From: Candidatus Poribacteria bacterium
GTDB lineage: Bacteria > Poribacteria > WGA-4E > WGA-3G
Length of the DNA: 46,533 nucleotides
Assembly (NCBI GenBank): GCA_007571305.1
Contig: RKRR01000125.1
Span: forward strand, 1-46,533
Direction: 5' to 3'
How positions within the stretch are numbered: position 1 is the first letter of the stretch; every line of letters starts with the position of its first letter. Shown one piece after another: positions 1 through 7,817 of the stretch. The notes below the pieces were generated by a model. That model made no database searches. It had not been told where the DNA came from and saw only the letters and a program-made list of their open reading frames with translations. Position numbers and translations under genes: made by a program.

Positions 1-120
1 GTTAAGGATTCCGGGGATGTGATTCCAGGGCATGGCGGATTCCTTGACAGGTGTGACAGCCTGATTTTCAGCGCACCCGTCCTCTATTATTATCTAAAAC
101 TCACGGGACATTTGGCTTAA
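1..120 (+). CDS. cdsA: Phosphatidate cytidylyltransferase, C-terminal end (partial)
   Basis: Frame 1 is open from the first base to TAA at 118-120 and encodes the last 39 residues of a CdsA protein. The visible [19 protein letters not shown] stretch is the family signature (KD, then PGHGG, then DR and D), which binds metal and CTP. The enzyme makes CDP-diacylglycerol from phosphatidate and CTP at the inner membrane, the entry to phospholipid synthesis. The last residues form the end of a final hydrophobic segment. It lies 58 bp before dxr, and cdsA-dxr-rseP is a widely conserved gene order, which supports the call. The rest of the gene is outside the window. Confidence 0.9.
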   Translation, partial: VKDSGDVIPGHGGFLDRCDSLIFSAPVLYYYLKLTGHLA

Positions 121-178
121 GGAGTAATAGTAGATAGCGAACCGCAAACAGCGATTATCGAACAGCGATTAGCAAATC

Positions 179-1372
179 ATGAAGCAGATTGTCATACTCG
201 GTAGCACGGGGTCTATTGGAAAGAATGCCCTGAGTGTCGTTGACACACATCCTGATGAATTTAAGGTCGTCGGTCTCGCTGCGAACCGAGATGTTGATAC
301 CCTTGAACAGCAGATCCGGTGCTACCGTCCCGAATTAGTCGCACTAAACGAACCTACCGCAGCAGCACAACTCCGCGAACGTATTCGGGACCTCAATGGG
401 ACGCAGGTACTCACTGAGACGGAAGGACTTCAAGCCGTCGCAACGATGGCACAAGCCGGACAAGTCTTAGACGGGATGGGCGGGAGTGCTGGTTTGTTAC
501 CGACCTTGGCAGCGATTGACGCTGGCAAAGACATCGCTTTCGTCAATAAAGAGGTTATGGTGATGGCGGGAGCACTTGTCAATGCTGCTGTCGAAGCAAA
601 CGGTGTTAACTTAATACCCATTGACGGCGAAATGAGTGCCATCTTCCAGTGTTTGGAAGGCGCAAGGGAACGCCAGGCAGAGATCCATCGACTCCTAATT
701 ACGGCATCAGGTGGACCCTTTCGCACAGCACCTAAGGAGAGACTCTACGCTGTAACGCCGCAGCAGGCACTTCGACACCCCAACTGGAAAATGGGGCAGA
801 AAATCACCATTGATTCTGCAACGATGATGAACAAAGGATTGGAAGTCATTGAAGCGAAATGGTTGTTTAATATAGAACTCTCAAAAATTGATGTCGTGGT
901 CCATCCGGAGAGTATCGTTCATTCCATGGTCGAATGGACAGACGGTTCCACAATCGCACAGCTCGGACCCACGGATATGCGGATTATGATTCAATACGCA
1001 CTCACCTATCCGCGTAGACTCTCCGCACCCGTGCCACGCATGGATCTACAGGAGCCCCGCACGCTACATTTTGAACCCGTTGATTTCGAGAAATTTCCGT
1101 GTCTCTCTCTCGCATACAGTGCCGCTGAAGTCGGCGGGACACTCCCTGTCGTGTTGAGCAGCGCAGACGAGGTCGTAGTAGCGGCTTTTCTTAACGCCCG
1201 TATCGGTTTTATGGATATACCAGCAATTCTTGCACGTGTAATAGACAAACATACAGTGATCGCAAACCCAACGCTTTCGGACATTCTTGAAGTGGATCGT
1301 TGGGCAAAATCGACAGCACGCTTAATAATAAAAAATAACGGACAACCTAAAAAAACAACCGTACACCGCTAA
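179..1372 (+). CDS. dxr: 1-deoxy-D-xylulose 5-phosphate reductoisomerase
   Basis: This enzyme converts DXP to 2-C-methyl-D-erythritol 4-phosphate with NADPH, the first committed step of the MEP isoprenoid pathway, in the cytoplasm. The 397-residue protein has the usual length. The NADPH-binding GSTGSIG loop is at residues 8-14, NKE at 123-125, the ASGGPFR segment at 176-182, NWKMGQKITIDSATMMNKG at 202-220 and HPESIVHSMVEW at 242-253. The metal- and substrate-binding motif, normally DSEHSAIFQ, reads DGEMSAIFQ (149-157). The acidic metal ligands are kept, but the Ser and His positions are changed. The ATG at 179 places the nucleotide-binding strand at the N-terminus as in the family, although no good Shine-Dalgarno is nearby. 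rseP starts 19 bp downstream, so the two are probably co-transcribed. Confidence 0.95.
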   Translation: MKQIVILGSTGSIGKNALSVVDTHPDEFKVVGLAANRDVDTLEQQIRCYRPELVALNEPTAAAQLRERIRDLNGTQVLTETEGLQAVATMAQAGQVLDGMGGSAGLLPTLAAIDAGKDIAFVNKEVMVMAGALVNAAVEANGVNLIPIDGEMSAIFQCLEGARERQAEIHRLLITASGGPFRTAPKERLYAVTPQQALRHPNWKMGQKITIDSATMMNKGLEVIEAKWLFNIELSKIDVVVHPESIVHSMVEWTDGSTIAQLGPTDMRIMIQYALTYPRRLSAPVPRMDLQEPRTLHFEPVDFEKFPCLSLAYSAAEVGGTLPVVLSSADEVVVAAFLNARIGFMDIPAILARVIDKHTVIANPTLSDILEVDRWAKSTARLIIKNNGQPKKTTVHR

Positions 1373-1391
1373 AAAAGGGGCAATAGACACT

Positions 1392-3074
1392 ATGCAATTC
1401 TTAATCGACTTTCTCCTTTCAATACTCCCGTACATCAAAACGATCTTTCTTGCAATAATCCCGCTCGGGTTCATTATCTTTATTCATGAACTCGGCCACT
1501 TCTATGCAGCGAAGCGGTGTGGAATTAAGGTAAATACCTTCTCCCTCGGATTTGGTCCGAAACTCGTCGGGATTCAACGAGCGGGGACAGAATACCGGAT
1601 ATCCTTGCTACCCTTCGGAGGCTACGTCCAGATGGAAGGCGAGAGCCCAACCGAACAAACTGGCGCAGAAGGTGAATTTGCAAGCGCGTCCGTCGGGAAT
1701 CGGGCATTTGTTGTTGCTGCGGGACCAGCGGTTAACCTCATATTCGGCATATTCGTATACTGGCTCGTCTTTGCTACCGGCATCAATTCGGATTCTGCAC
1801 GGTTGATCGGTGGGTTGACAGGACAAACACTCGGGACAAAAGAACCCATCCAAATTGGTGGGATGGCTCCTGAGGGCGCAGGTGCTAAAGGGGGGCTTCT
1901 GCCCGGAGATATCGTTCTTGCTGTCAATGGCGATGCCATCACACATTGGTCAGTGTTCCACACCCGCATCTTGACGAGTGCCGCTAAAGAATTGGAAATC
2001 CTTGTGGAACGAGACGGTGTACATCGAACGCTTTACGTCACACCTGAAGCCGTGCCAAGTGTCAGGGGCGACATCGGTCTCATTAAAGTCAGTGCTAAAG
2101 ATAAGACGGTCGTTCGGGATGTCGCCGACGGAAGTCTCGCTGCACAAGCTGGGGTCCAAGTCGGTGACCTCATTGAGAGCATCAATGGCGAACCGATATA
2201 TAACGTGCCATACTTCGGCTACGGGGTCTGGCATCCATCTGCAGATTGGAGTGCCGAAAAGCATCAAGCACTGCATCAACACATTAATGAAAACGAACAG
2301 TCTGTGATGCTCGGCATCCGCCGGGACGATGAAGTACAGACAATCGAAATGCCGGTCCATTGGCGTGTGATCACAAACGTCCAAGAGAATAGTATCGCTG
2401 AACAAGCCGGGATTCAGAACGGAGACGTACTTGCCGCCCTTAACGGCGAACCGATAGACAACGCCACCCTCTATTCCCAGCTCAACGCAATGAAAAATGA
2501 ACCGATTGTGCTGAATCTCATCCGCGATGGAAACTTAATAGAAGTGTCCCTCGTGGATGTGTCTCAAGTTTCAGAGGCAGACGCACCGCCCTTTGGATTG
2601 GCGTGGCAAACAGCTCTCAGCGGCATGCAATTCATGGCGCAAACGCCCCCACTTCCAGAATACGACCTGCTCTCATCACTCGGAAAAGGGGTCGAAGCAA
2701 CATGGCTGACCTTTACAACCGTAGGCAGAACATTGCAACAGTTAATAGGGGGTGAAGTTTCACCGAAACACCTCGCCGGTCCGATAGGCATCGCAAACGC
2801 AACTAGCCGCATGTTTGAAAGGGTGGGTTTAAGTAGCGTTCTCTTCTTCATCGGGTTTATTAGTATTAACCTTTGCATTGTCAACCTGTTACCGATTCCA
2901 ATCGCCGATGGCGGACAATTGCTATTTTTCACTGTTGAGAAAATCCGTGGCAAACCGATGCCTCGTAAAGCGCAAGAGATTGTCCAACAGGTGAGCATTG
3001 TGCTCCTGATTGCGCTTTTTCTCTATATCACTTGGTTTGATGGCATCTCGCTGATTCACGATATCCGGAATTAA
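1392..3074 (+). CDS. rseP: RseP-family site-2 metalloprotease with three PDZ-like domains
   Basis: This is a membrane-embedded zinc protease that performs intramembrane cleavage, for example of anti-sigma factors and signal-peptide remnants. The zinc motif HELGH is at residues 32-36 in the first membrane segment. The second catalytic motif reads NLLPIPIADGGQLL, with the zinc-ligand Asp at about 506; the usual LDG is ADG here. Between them are three PDZ-like units, each with a GD and NGE/NGD core: about residues 160-185, 245-275 and 330-360. E. coli RseP has two PDZ domains in about 450 residues, so the 560-residue length is explained by the extra unit. Further hydrophobic segments lie near residues 105-125 and at the C-terminus. 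The gene follows dxr as in many bacteria and converges on prmC. Confidence 0.93.
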   Translation: MQFLIDFLLSILPYIKTIFLAIIPLGFIIFIHELGHFYAAKRCGIKVNTFSLGFGPKLVGIQRAGTEYRISLLPFGGYVQMEGESPTEQTGAEGEFASASVGNRAFVVAAGPAVNLIFGIFVYWLVFATGINSDSARLIGGLTGQTLGTKEPIQIGGMAPEGAGAKGGLLPGDIVLAVNGDAITHWSVFHTRILTSAAKELEILVERDGVHRTLYVTPEAVPSVRGDIGLIKVSAKDKTVVRDVADGSLAAQAGVQVGDLIESINGEPIYNVPYFGYGVWHPSADWSAEKHQALHQHINENEQSVMLGIRRDDEVQTIEMPVHWRVITNVQENSIAEQAGIQNGDVLAALNGEPIDNATLYSQLNAMKNEPIVLNLIRDGNLIEVSLVDVSQVSEADAPPFGLAWQTALSGMQFMAQTPPLPEYDLLSSLGKGVEATWLTFTTVGRTLQQLIGGEVSPKHLAGPIGIANATSRMFERVGLSSVLFFIGFISINLCIVNLLPIPIADGGQLLFFTVEKIRGKPMPRKAQEIVQQVSIVLLIALFLYITWFDGISLIHDIRN

Positions 3075-3124
3075 TTTATTTAAGCTGCCATCCTTGTATC
3101 ATAAACTTTTAGCTTGGGTTTCCA

Positions 3125-3150
3125 CTGGCGAGGTTTCCCAACCTCTCCAG
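3125..3150. terminator. Stem-loop between convergent rseP and prmC
   Basis: An 11-pair inverted repeat with one mismatch (CTGGCGAGGTT, loop TCCC, AACCTCTCCAG) lies in the 129-bp gap between the rseP and prmC stop codons. The position suits a bidirectional transcription end. There is no clean T-run on either side, so it may instead be a repeat-type hairpin or a 3' end stabiliser. Confidence 0.45.
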
Positions 3151-3203
3151 CGACAATGTCCAAGCAATTTTGAAATCTACCATAAAAACCGAAAATGCAT
3201 CTC

Positions 3204-4082
3204 TTATGAGACACTTGCCAGAACAATCCGTTCCTTCTCTGCGTAGTCTTTGAACAATTCATAGGTGGCGTAAGCAGATTCAGCATCAAGAAGCGTCCGA
3301 ACAGCGTTAGCTTGTGTTGCACCGATTTCAAAGATAAGTTTTCCATCTGGCGCGAGGTACTGAGGTGCCTCAGCAATTAATCGACGAATAACGGTAAGCC
3401 CGTCATCCCCAGCAAAGAGAGCTATATCAGGTTCATAGTCCCGGACATCCCGACTCAAGCCATCACGTTCTGTACTTTTGATATAGGGTGGATTGCAGAC
3501 GATCCAATCAAATCGCGTGTTCCCATTCGTGCTTATTGCTTCTATCGGTTCAAACAGATCCCCAGACAAAAACTTAATTTGCGTGGCACAAGCGTGTGTT
3601 TCGGCGTTCTTCCGAGCAACAGCAAGAGCGGGGTCAGAGATGTCCGTTGCTACGATCTCCCATTCTGGTTGTTGCACCGCAAGACTCGTGGCAATTACAC
3701 CACTCCCTGTGCCGAGTTCCAGTAAACGCTGGAAATCCTCGGTTTTTGTTGTGAGAATCGTTTCAACGAGTTGTTCTGTTTCCGGACGCGGAACGAGGAC
3801 CCGTTCATCCACATAGAAATCCAAGGACATAAACTCCTTGCGATTCGTTAGGTAACTCACAGGAGTGTGCTCGATTCTTTTTTTTATCAGTTCTCGGAAG
3901 GGTGTGAGGTGTTCCTGAAAGACAGGCATTTCAAAGTGGAGATAGAGCTGCAGGCGGCTTTTTTCGAGCAAATGCCCAAGCAATACCTCAGCATCTAATC
4001 TCGGATTCCGGATACCGTGCTGTTGAAAGTATCTTGCTGTCCAATCGAGTAGATCAACGACGCGCCACATTTTACTCGGCAT
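3204..4082 (-). CDS. prmC: Release factor glutamine methyltransferase
   Basis: PrmC N5-methylates the Gln of the GGQ motif in peptide release factors using S-adenosylmethionine. The 292-residue protein has an N-terminal helical domain (about 1-80), PRPETE at 98-103, the SAM-binding loop LELGTGSGV at 121-129 and the catalytic NPPY at 197-200, which contacts the target Gln. Length and motif order match the family. It starts 26 bp after the stop of prfA, the gene for its own substrate, so the two are very likely one transcript. The start ATG at 4082 gives a normal N-terminus; a second Met at residue 5 is possible. Confidence 0.95.
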   Translation of the reverse strand: MPSKMWRVVDLLDWTARYFQQHGIRNPRLDAEVLLGHLLEKSRLQLYLHFEMPVFQEHLTPFRELIKKRIEHTPVSYLTNRKEFMSLDFYVDERVLVPRPETEQLVETILTTKTEDFQRLLELGTGSGVIATSLAVQQPEWEIVATDISDPALAVARKNAETHACATQIKFLSGDLFEPIEAISTNGNTRFDWIVCNPPYIKSTERDGLSRDVRDYEPDIALFAGDDGLTVIRRLIAEAPQYLAPDGKLIFEIGATQANAVRTLLDAESAYATYELFKDYAEKERIVLASVS

Positions 4083-4108
4083 AGTTTCGCGTTCCCTAAC
4101 TGGAGTCT

Positions 4109-5179
4109 TTAAGAAGCCTCTTCCAACCTTTCCGTCTGATCGGCAGTCGTTAGCCGTTCAATAAACGTCTGTAGATCACCATCTAAAACGGAATCAAGTT
4201 GATAGGAACTGAATTGGATGCGGTGGTCAGTTACACGAGATTGTGGGAAGTTATAGGTGCGAATTTTTTCGCTCCTGTCGCCACTGCCGACCATAGATCT
4301 GCGGGTTTCGGCTCTCTCATTGTTTAGTTCAGATTGCTTCTGTTCTTGGAGGCGGGCACGGAGAATCTTCATCGCCTTGGAACGATTTTTATGTTGAGAT
4401 TTTTCGTCTTGGCATGTCACAACCAGTCCCGTTGGCAGATGGGTGATACGGATAGCAGAGTCGGTTGTGTTAACACTTTGTCCCCCGGGCCCGGAAGATC
4501 GGTAGGTATCAATACGTAATTCGGTTGCCTCATCAATTGCCAAATCGAGTTCTTCTGCTTCAGGCAAAACAGCTACGGTGGAGGCAGATGTATGAATGCG
4601 TCCACTTGCTTCGGTTGCAGGAATACGCTGCACACGATGTATCCCCCCTTCAAACTTCAGTTGGCTGTATGCGTTCTGCCCTTCTATTGAAAAAACAACC
4701 TCTTTAAATCCCTTTAATCCAGTCGCATTTGAACTAAGTAGTTCCAATTTCCAGTTCTGACGTTCAGCATAGCGGGTGTACATTCGAAACAATTCGGCTG
4801 CGAAAAGACTGGCTTCCTCACCCCCGGTCCCTGCCCGAATTTCGATGATAACGTTTTTCTCATCGTTCGGATCTTTCGGAATCAGAAGAACCTTAAGTTC
4901 TTCAGTAAGCCTTTCTTTTTTCGCAGTAAGTGCCTCTAACTCCTCCTCCGCCAATCCGAGCATTTCCGCATCTGTTTCCGATTCTATTAAAAAAAGCGTC
5001 TCTTCAAGTGCTGATTCTAACTGCTGGTACTCCTGATAAGCGGACACAATCGGCGAGAGTTCCGCATGAGTTTTAGATAACTCTATTAATCGTTGCTGAT
5101 TTGAAATTTCCGCTGGGTCTCCAAGTGCCCTCTCGACTTCAGCGTATCTATTTTCAATATCCTCGAGTTTCTCAAACAT
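4109..5179 (-). CDS. prfA: Peptide chain release factor 1
   Basis: RF1 reads UAA and UAG stop codons and triggers peptide release on the ribosome. The peptidyl-transferase motif GPGGQSVN is present (GGQ at residues 232-234). The stop-codon-reading tripeptide is PAT (187-189, in [15 protein letters not shown]), which marks RF1 rather than RF2, whose equivalent is SPF. The coiled-coil N-terminal domain and the 356-residue length are normal. I start the protein at the ATG at 5179 ([12 protein letters not shown]) because RF1 proteins usually begin at this point; an in-frame GTG three codons upstream (5188) is an alternative. Neither has a strong Shine-Dalgarno. It sits between rpmE and prmC in a conserved translation-related run. 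Confidence 0.96.
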   Translation of the reverse strand: MFEKLEDIENRYAEVERALGDPAEISNQQRLIELSKTHAELSPIVSAYQEYQQLESALEETLFLIESETDAEMLGLAEEELEALTAKKERLTEELKVLLIPKDPNDEKNVIIEIRAGTGGEEASLFAAELFRMYTRYAERQNWKLELLSSNATGLKGFKEVVFSIEGQNAYSQLKFEGGIHRVQRIPATEASGRIHTSASTVAVLPEAEELDLAIDEATELRIDTYRSSGPGGQSVNTTDSAIRITHLPTGLVVTCQDEKSQHKNRSKAMKILRARLQEQKQSELNNERAETRRSMVGSGDRSEKIRTYNFPQSRVTDHRIQFSSYQLDSVLDGDLQTFIERLTTADQTERLEEAS

Positions 5180-5387
5180 TTTCGTCACCGCTTGCAGGTC
5201 AAAACTTGCGATTAACTGTTAAAAACTAAGAGATGCTTGTCTACATTTCGGGACATGGGGCAGATATCTACCCTTACTTCATTAATGTTCCTTAAGCAGT
5301 CAGAGATTTTCCGCGCCTACTGTTGCTAAGGCACCGGTACCTCTTCTTGGAACACCGATCAATAGACTTACCTATGAAACGATATTT

Positions 5388-5606
5388 CTAATTAGCACCA
5401 TCTTCGGTGAGTCCGTAACGTCGGCGGAAACTTTCAACGCGTCCGGCAGTGTCAATAAATCGAGCTTGTTGTCCAGTGTAGAATGGATGGCACTTCCCAC
5501 AAATATCTACCCGCATCGCAGGTTGAATAGCGAGTGTCTTATGGGTCGCGCCGCAAATACATGTAATAACGCATTCCACCATTTCCGGATGTATTTTGGT
5601 TTTCAT
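5388..5606 (-). CDS. rpmE: 50S ribosomal protein L31
   Basis: This is a small large-subunit ribosomal protein of 72 residues. MKTKIHPEM at the N-terminus, the CICG pair, and [12 protein letters not shown] mark the zinc-binding (four-Cys) form of L31, so it probably binds zinc. The start ATG at 5606 has AGGAG 7 bp upstream (AAAGGAGAACACG); an in-frame ATG 21 bp further upstream has no such site and lies beyond the conserved N-terminus. It lies between rho and prfA on the same strand, as in other bacteria with the rho-rpmE-prfA-prmC order. About 200 bp with no recognisable gene separate it from prfA. Confidence 0.96.
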   Translation of the reverse strand: MKTKIHPEMVECVITCICGATHKTLAIQPAMRVDICGKCHPFYTGQQARFIDTAGRVESFRRRYGLTEDGAN

Positions 5607-5709
5607 CGTGTTCTCCTTTGAATTCAAAATTTCCGAATCGCCTATTTCCGATTCTCTAATATTCTTGTAGCCACGTTTCCGAGGCGCAGAAGGGTACGAG
5701 CGTAGAAAC

Positions 5710-7044
5710 TTACGCTGATCGCTTCGGACGAGCGTTAGTTCTCACAGGAGCATTACTGCGCCCCGCATTGTCTACCATGCGTTCGAGAAAATCTGCGTTA
5801 GTGCCAGTTCTGCCCAATTGCTCAATAAGCATTTCGAGCGATTCCGAACTGTCCATCTGGCTTGTGAATTTCCGCAGCACCCAGACTTTGTTAAGAACAT
5901 CCGGTGCTAACAAGAGTTCTTCACGGCGCGTTTTCGATTTTTTGATGTTGATCGGCGGAAAGATTTGGAGATCTAACAAGGCGCGTTCCATGTGGATCTC
6001 CATGTTGGCAGTCCCTTTGAATTCCTCATAGATGTACTCATCTTGTCGACTTTCTGTATCGACGAGCACAGAGGCAATCACCGTTAGACTTCCACCTTCT
6101 TCAAACTTTCGAGCTGCGCCACAAAACTGACGAGGCTTCACAAATGCCATGGCATCTAAGCCGCCGGTCAACGTTTTTCCGCTATGTGGTGTCATGACAT
6201 TGTGCGCACGCGCCAGTCGAGTCATGCTATCTAAAAGAATGACGACATCCTTCCCGTATTCTGCCCACCGTCTCGCCTTCTCAATCGCCATCTCTGCGAC
6301 CTGGATGTGGCGTTCCGGATGTTCATCAAAAGTAGAACTAATGACTTCTCCTTTGACAGAACGAGCAACATCTGTAACCTCTTCGGGGCGTTCATCAATG
6401 AGCAAAAAGATGAGAATAACTTCTGGGTGGTTCGCTTCGATGCCGGAGGCAATATTCTTCAGCAGCGTCGTCTTCCCGCTGTAAGGAGGAGCAACAATCA
6501 AGCAGCGTTGCCCTTTGCCGATCGGAGCTATGAGATCCAACATCCGAGTCCCGTATTCCGACTGACTATGTTCCAGTTTCAATTTTTCGTACGGGTGGAT
6601 AGGCGTAAGGTTCTTGAAAAGAATTTTCTGCTTGACGGCTTCAGGTTCTTCTCCGTTAACCTTCCCAATTTGCAACATTGCAAAGTAGCGTTCCGCTTTG
6701 TTTTCCGTCTTCTTTGGGGGGCGAATCACCCCTTCAACGACGTGTCCGGTTTGTAAATCGAATCGCCGAATTTGCGATGAGGACACATAAATATCCTCGT
6801 TGCTTTGCAAATAATTGGAGCGCGACGAACGGAGAAAACCGTAGTGTTGGTCACGGTCATCAAGGATTTCCAAAACCCCGCCACCGTAAAATTGGGTATC
6901 ACTCTCAGATTTAGACTCTATAATTTCGTTAATCAATTCCTCTTTTCGAGACCCATTGTATTCGGTCACTCCGAGAGTCAGGGCAAAGTCTTTGAGTTCC
7001 GTGAACTCCATTTCTTGGAGCTTGCCAATGTCCAAGCTCTCCAT
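5710..7044 (-). CDS. rho: Transcription termination factor Rho
   Basis: Rho is a hexameric RNA-dependent ATPase and helicase that ends transcription at Rho-dependent sites. The 444-residue protein has the N-terminal helical RHO-N segment (about 1-45), a cold-shock-like RNA-binding domain (about 52-125, with GFLRSS and [12 protein letters not shown]) and a RecA-type motor. The P-loop is APPYSGKTT (185-193), where most Rho proteins have [18 protein letters not shown] and the R-loop region [10 protein letters not shown] follow. The ATG at 7044 has GAGGAG about 11 bp upstream. The gene is preceded by an unusually long non-coding stretch with a good promoter at its far end, which suggests a long leader. 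rho leaders are known sites of autoregulation in other bacteria, but whether this one is regulated cannot be read from sequence. Confidence 0.96.
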   Translation of the reverse strand: MESLDIGKLQEMEFTELKDFALTLGVTEYNGSRKEELINEIIESKSESDTQFYGGGVLEILDDRDQHYGFLRSSRSNYLQSNEDIYVSSSQIRRFDLQTGHVVEGVIRPPKKTENKAERYFAMLQIGKVNGEEPEAVKQKILFKNLTPIHPYEKLKLEHSQSEYGTRMLDLIAPIGKGQRCLIVAPPYSGKTTLLKNIASGIEANHPEVILIFLLIDERPEEVTDVARSVKGEVISSTFDEHPERHIQVAEMAIEKARRWAEYGKDVVILLDSMTRLARAHNVMTPHSGKTLTGGLDAMAFVKPRQFCGAARKFEEGGSLTVIASVLVDTESRQDEYIYEEFKGTANMEIHMERALLDLQIFPPINIKKSKTRREELLLAPDVLNKVWVLRKFTSQMDSSESLEMLIEQLGRTGTNADFLERMVDNAGRSNAPVRTNARPKRSA

Positions 7045-7713
7045 AGTTTCTAATACTCCTCATTGTGCCCAGTTCCAAGGTAATCGTTCCACCATGGCAT
7101 TCATCTAACCACCTAGCGAATTCTCTGTCTCCATTCAAATGTGCAATATGTTAAAAATGGGTTTGCAGTTTGAAAACAGTTGCTGAAATAGGATACAAAG
7201 AAGAGGTTAAAATGGAATCGGGGCAGATTCTATAGAATAATTTACTGAAATTGGTTTCTATCACTTTCGGTTTGCGATTGAAAACCACACCTACCGGGTT
7301 TCACTACTCTGTCGTTTAACAGAACCAAGGCACGGAAACAAGGTTTTATCACAAAGCCGGTTAATCTGGTATGACACTCCAACCAAACGCACGAGAAATT
7401 GCTTTTGAGGTATGCAACAAAGCAAAATGCAGGGTATACAAGGATAGCGATGGAGTAGGTGCAACGTTGCCCGCGGGAGTGTTTCTTGTATGGTCGCTTC
7501 AGAACACGTGTTAGAGGGTGGTTTCGCCCTAAAGGTACCGCTCTGTTTTCCATATCAAGACTAGCATTACACGCACTACCTTACAACCAGGGACTCGTTT
7601 TTCCTCAAAGGACGCTCTGTTCGGGATTTACAATGTTTTACCAGGGAAAGCTGCGAATTACACCCTTAAAGCGTGCTTCCGCCAGGAAATTAAGCATCTC
7701 ATCTTCATTGTTA
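7045..7713 (-). other. Long non-coding leader or RNA region upstream of rho
   Basis: About 670 bp separate the rho start from a strong promoter at 7714-7741. No open frame here looks like a real gene. Visible structure: a hairpin with GC-rich stem at 7515-7530 (AGGGTG, loop GTTT, CGCCCT); adjacent palindromes GCAACGTTGC (7461-7470) and CCCGCGGG (7470-7477); and two unequal direct-repeat units, each bounded by CGCTCTGTT and ACCAGGGA (7539-7593 and 7613-7647). I compared it by eye with RNase P, tmRNA, SRP and 6S RNA signatures and found no match. It is most simply a long rho 5' leader, perhaps containing a separate small RNA. Confidence 0.4.
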
Positions 7714-7741
7714 ATTATACACAATAGAAAATAAAAGTCAA
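7714..7741 (-). promoter_or_regulatory. Sigma-70-type promoter driving the rho leader
   Basis: Read on the minus strand there is TTGACT, a 16-bp spacer and a perfect TATAAT. Predicted transcription starts near 7707 and runs through about 660 nt into rho. The match is 11 of 12 bases with near-optimal spacing. It lies downstream of the TPR gene, so rho can be transcribed separately from it. Confidence 0.6.
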
Positions 7742-7785
7742 GTTTTTTTGCAAAAAGATTGATTCTACCGAAATGGTAATGTAGC

Positions 7786-7805
7786 GCGCGGTGTTTCAAC
7801 CGCGC
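7786..7805 (-). terminator. GC-rich hairpin just after the TPR gene
   Basis: A perfect 7-pair stem GCGCGGT/ACCGCGC with a 6-base loop begins 12 bp downstream of the TPR gene stop codon. It is not followed by a T-run, so it is a possible 3' end structure rather than a clear intrinsic terminator. Confidence 0.35.
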
Positions 7806-7817
7806 ACCGTACAACAC

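Noticed and set aside
3080..3376. A 98-codon minus-strand frame at the end of prmC
   Set aside because: It overlaps prmC in another frame and reads through the convergent-gene hairpin; the composition is not protein-like.
7045..7713. RNase P, tmRNA, SRP or 6S RNA in the rho leader
   Set aside because: The hallmark sequences of each, as I know them, were not found on either strand by eye.
7242..7734. Two open frames of about 90-100 codons in the region before rho
   Set aside because: They overlap on opposite strands, have no ribosome-binding sites or recognisable motifs, and sit in a structured leader. Neither is supported as a gene.
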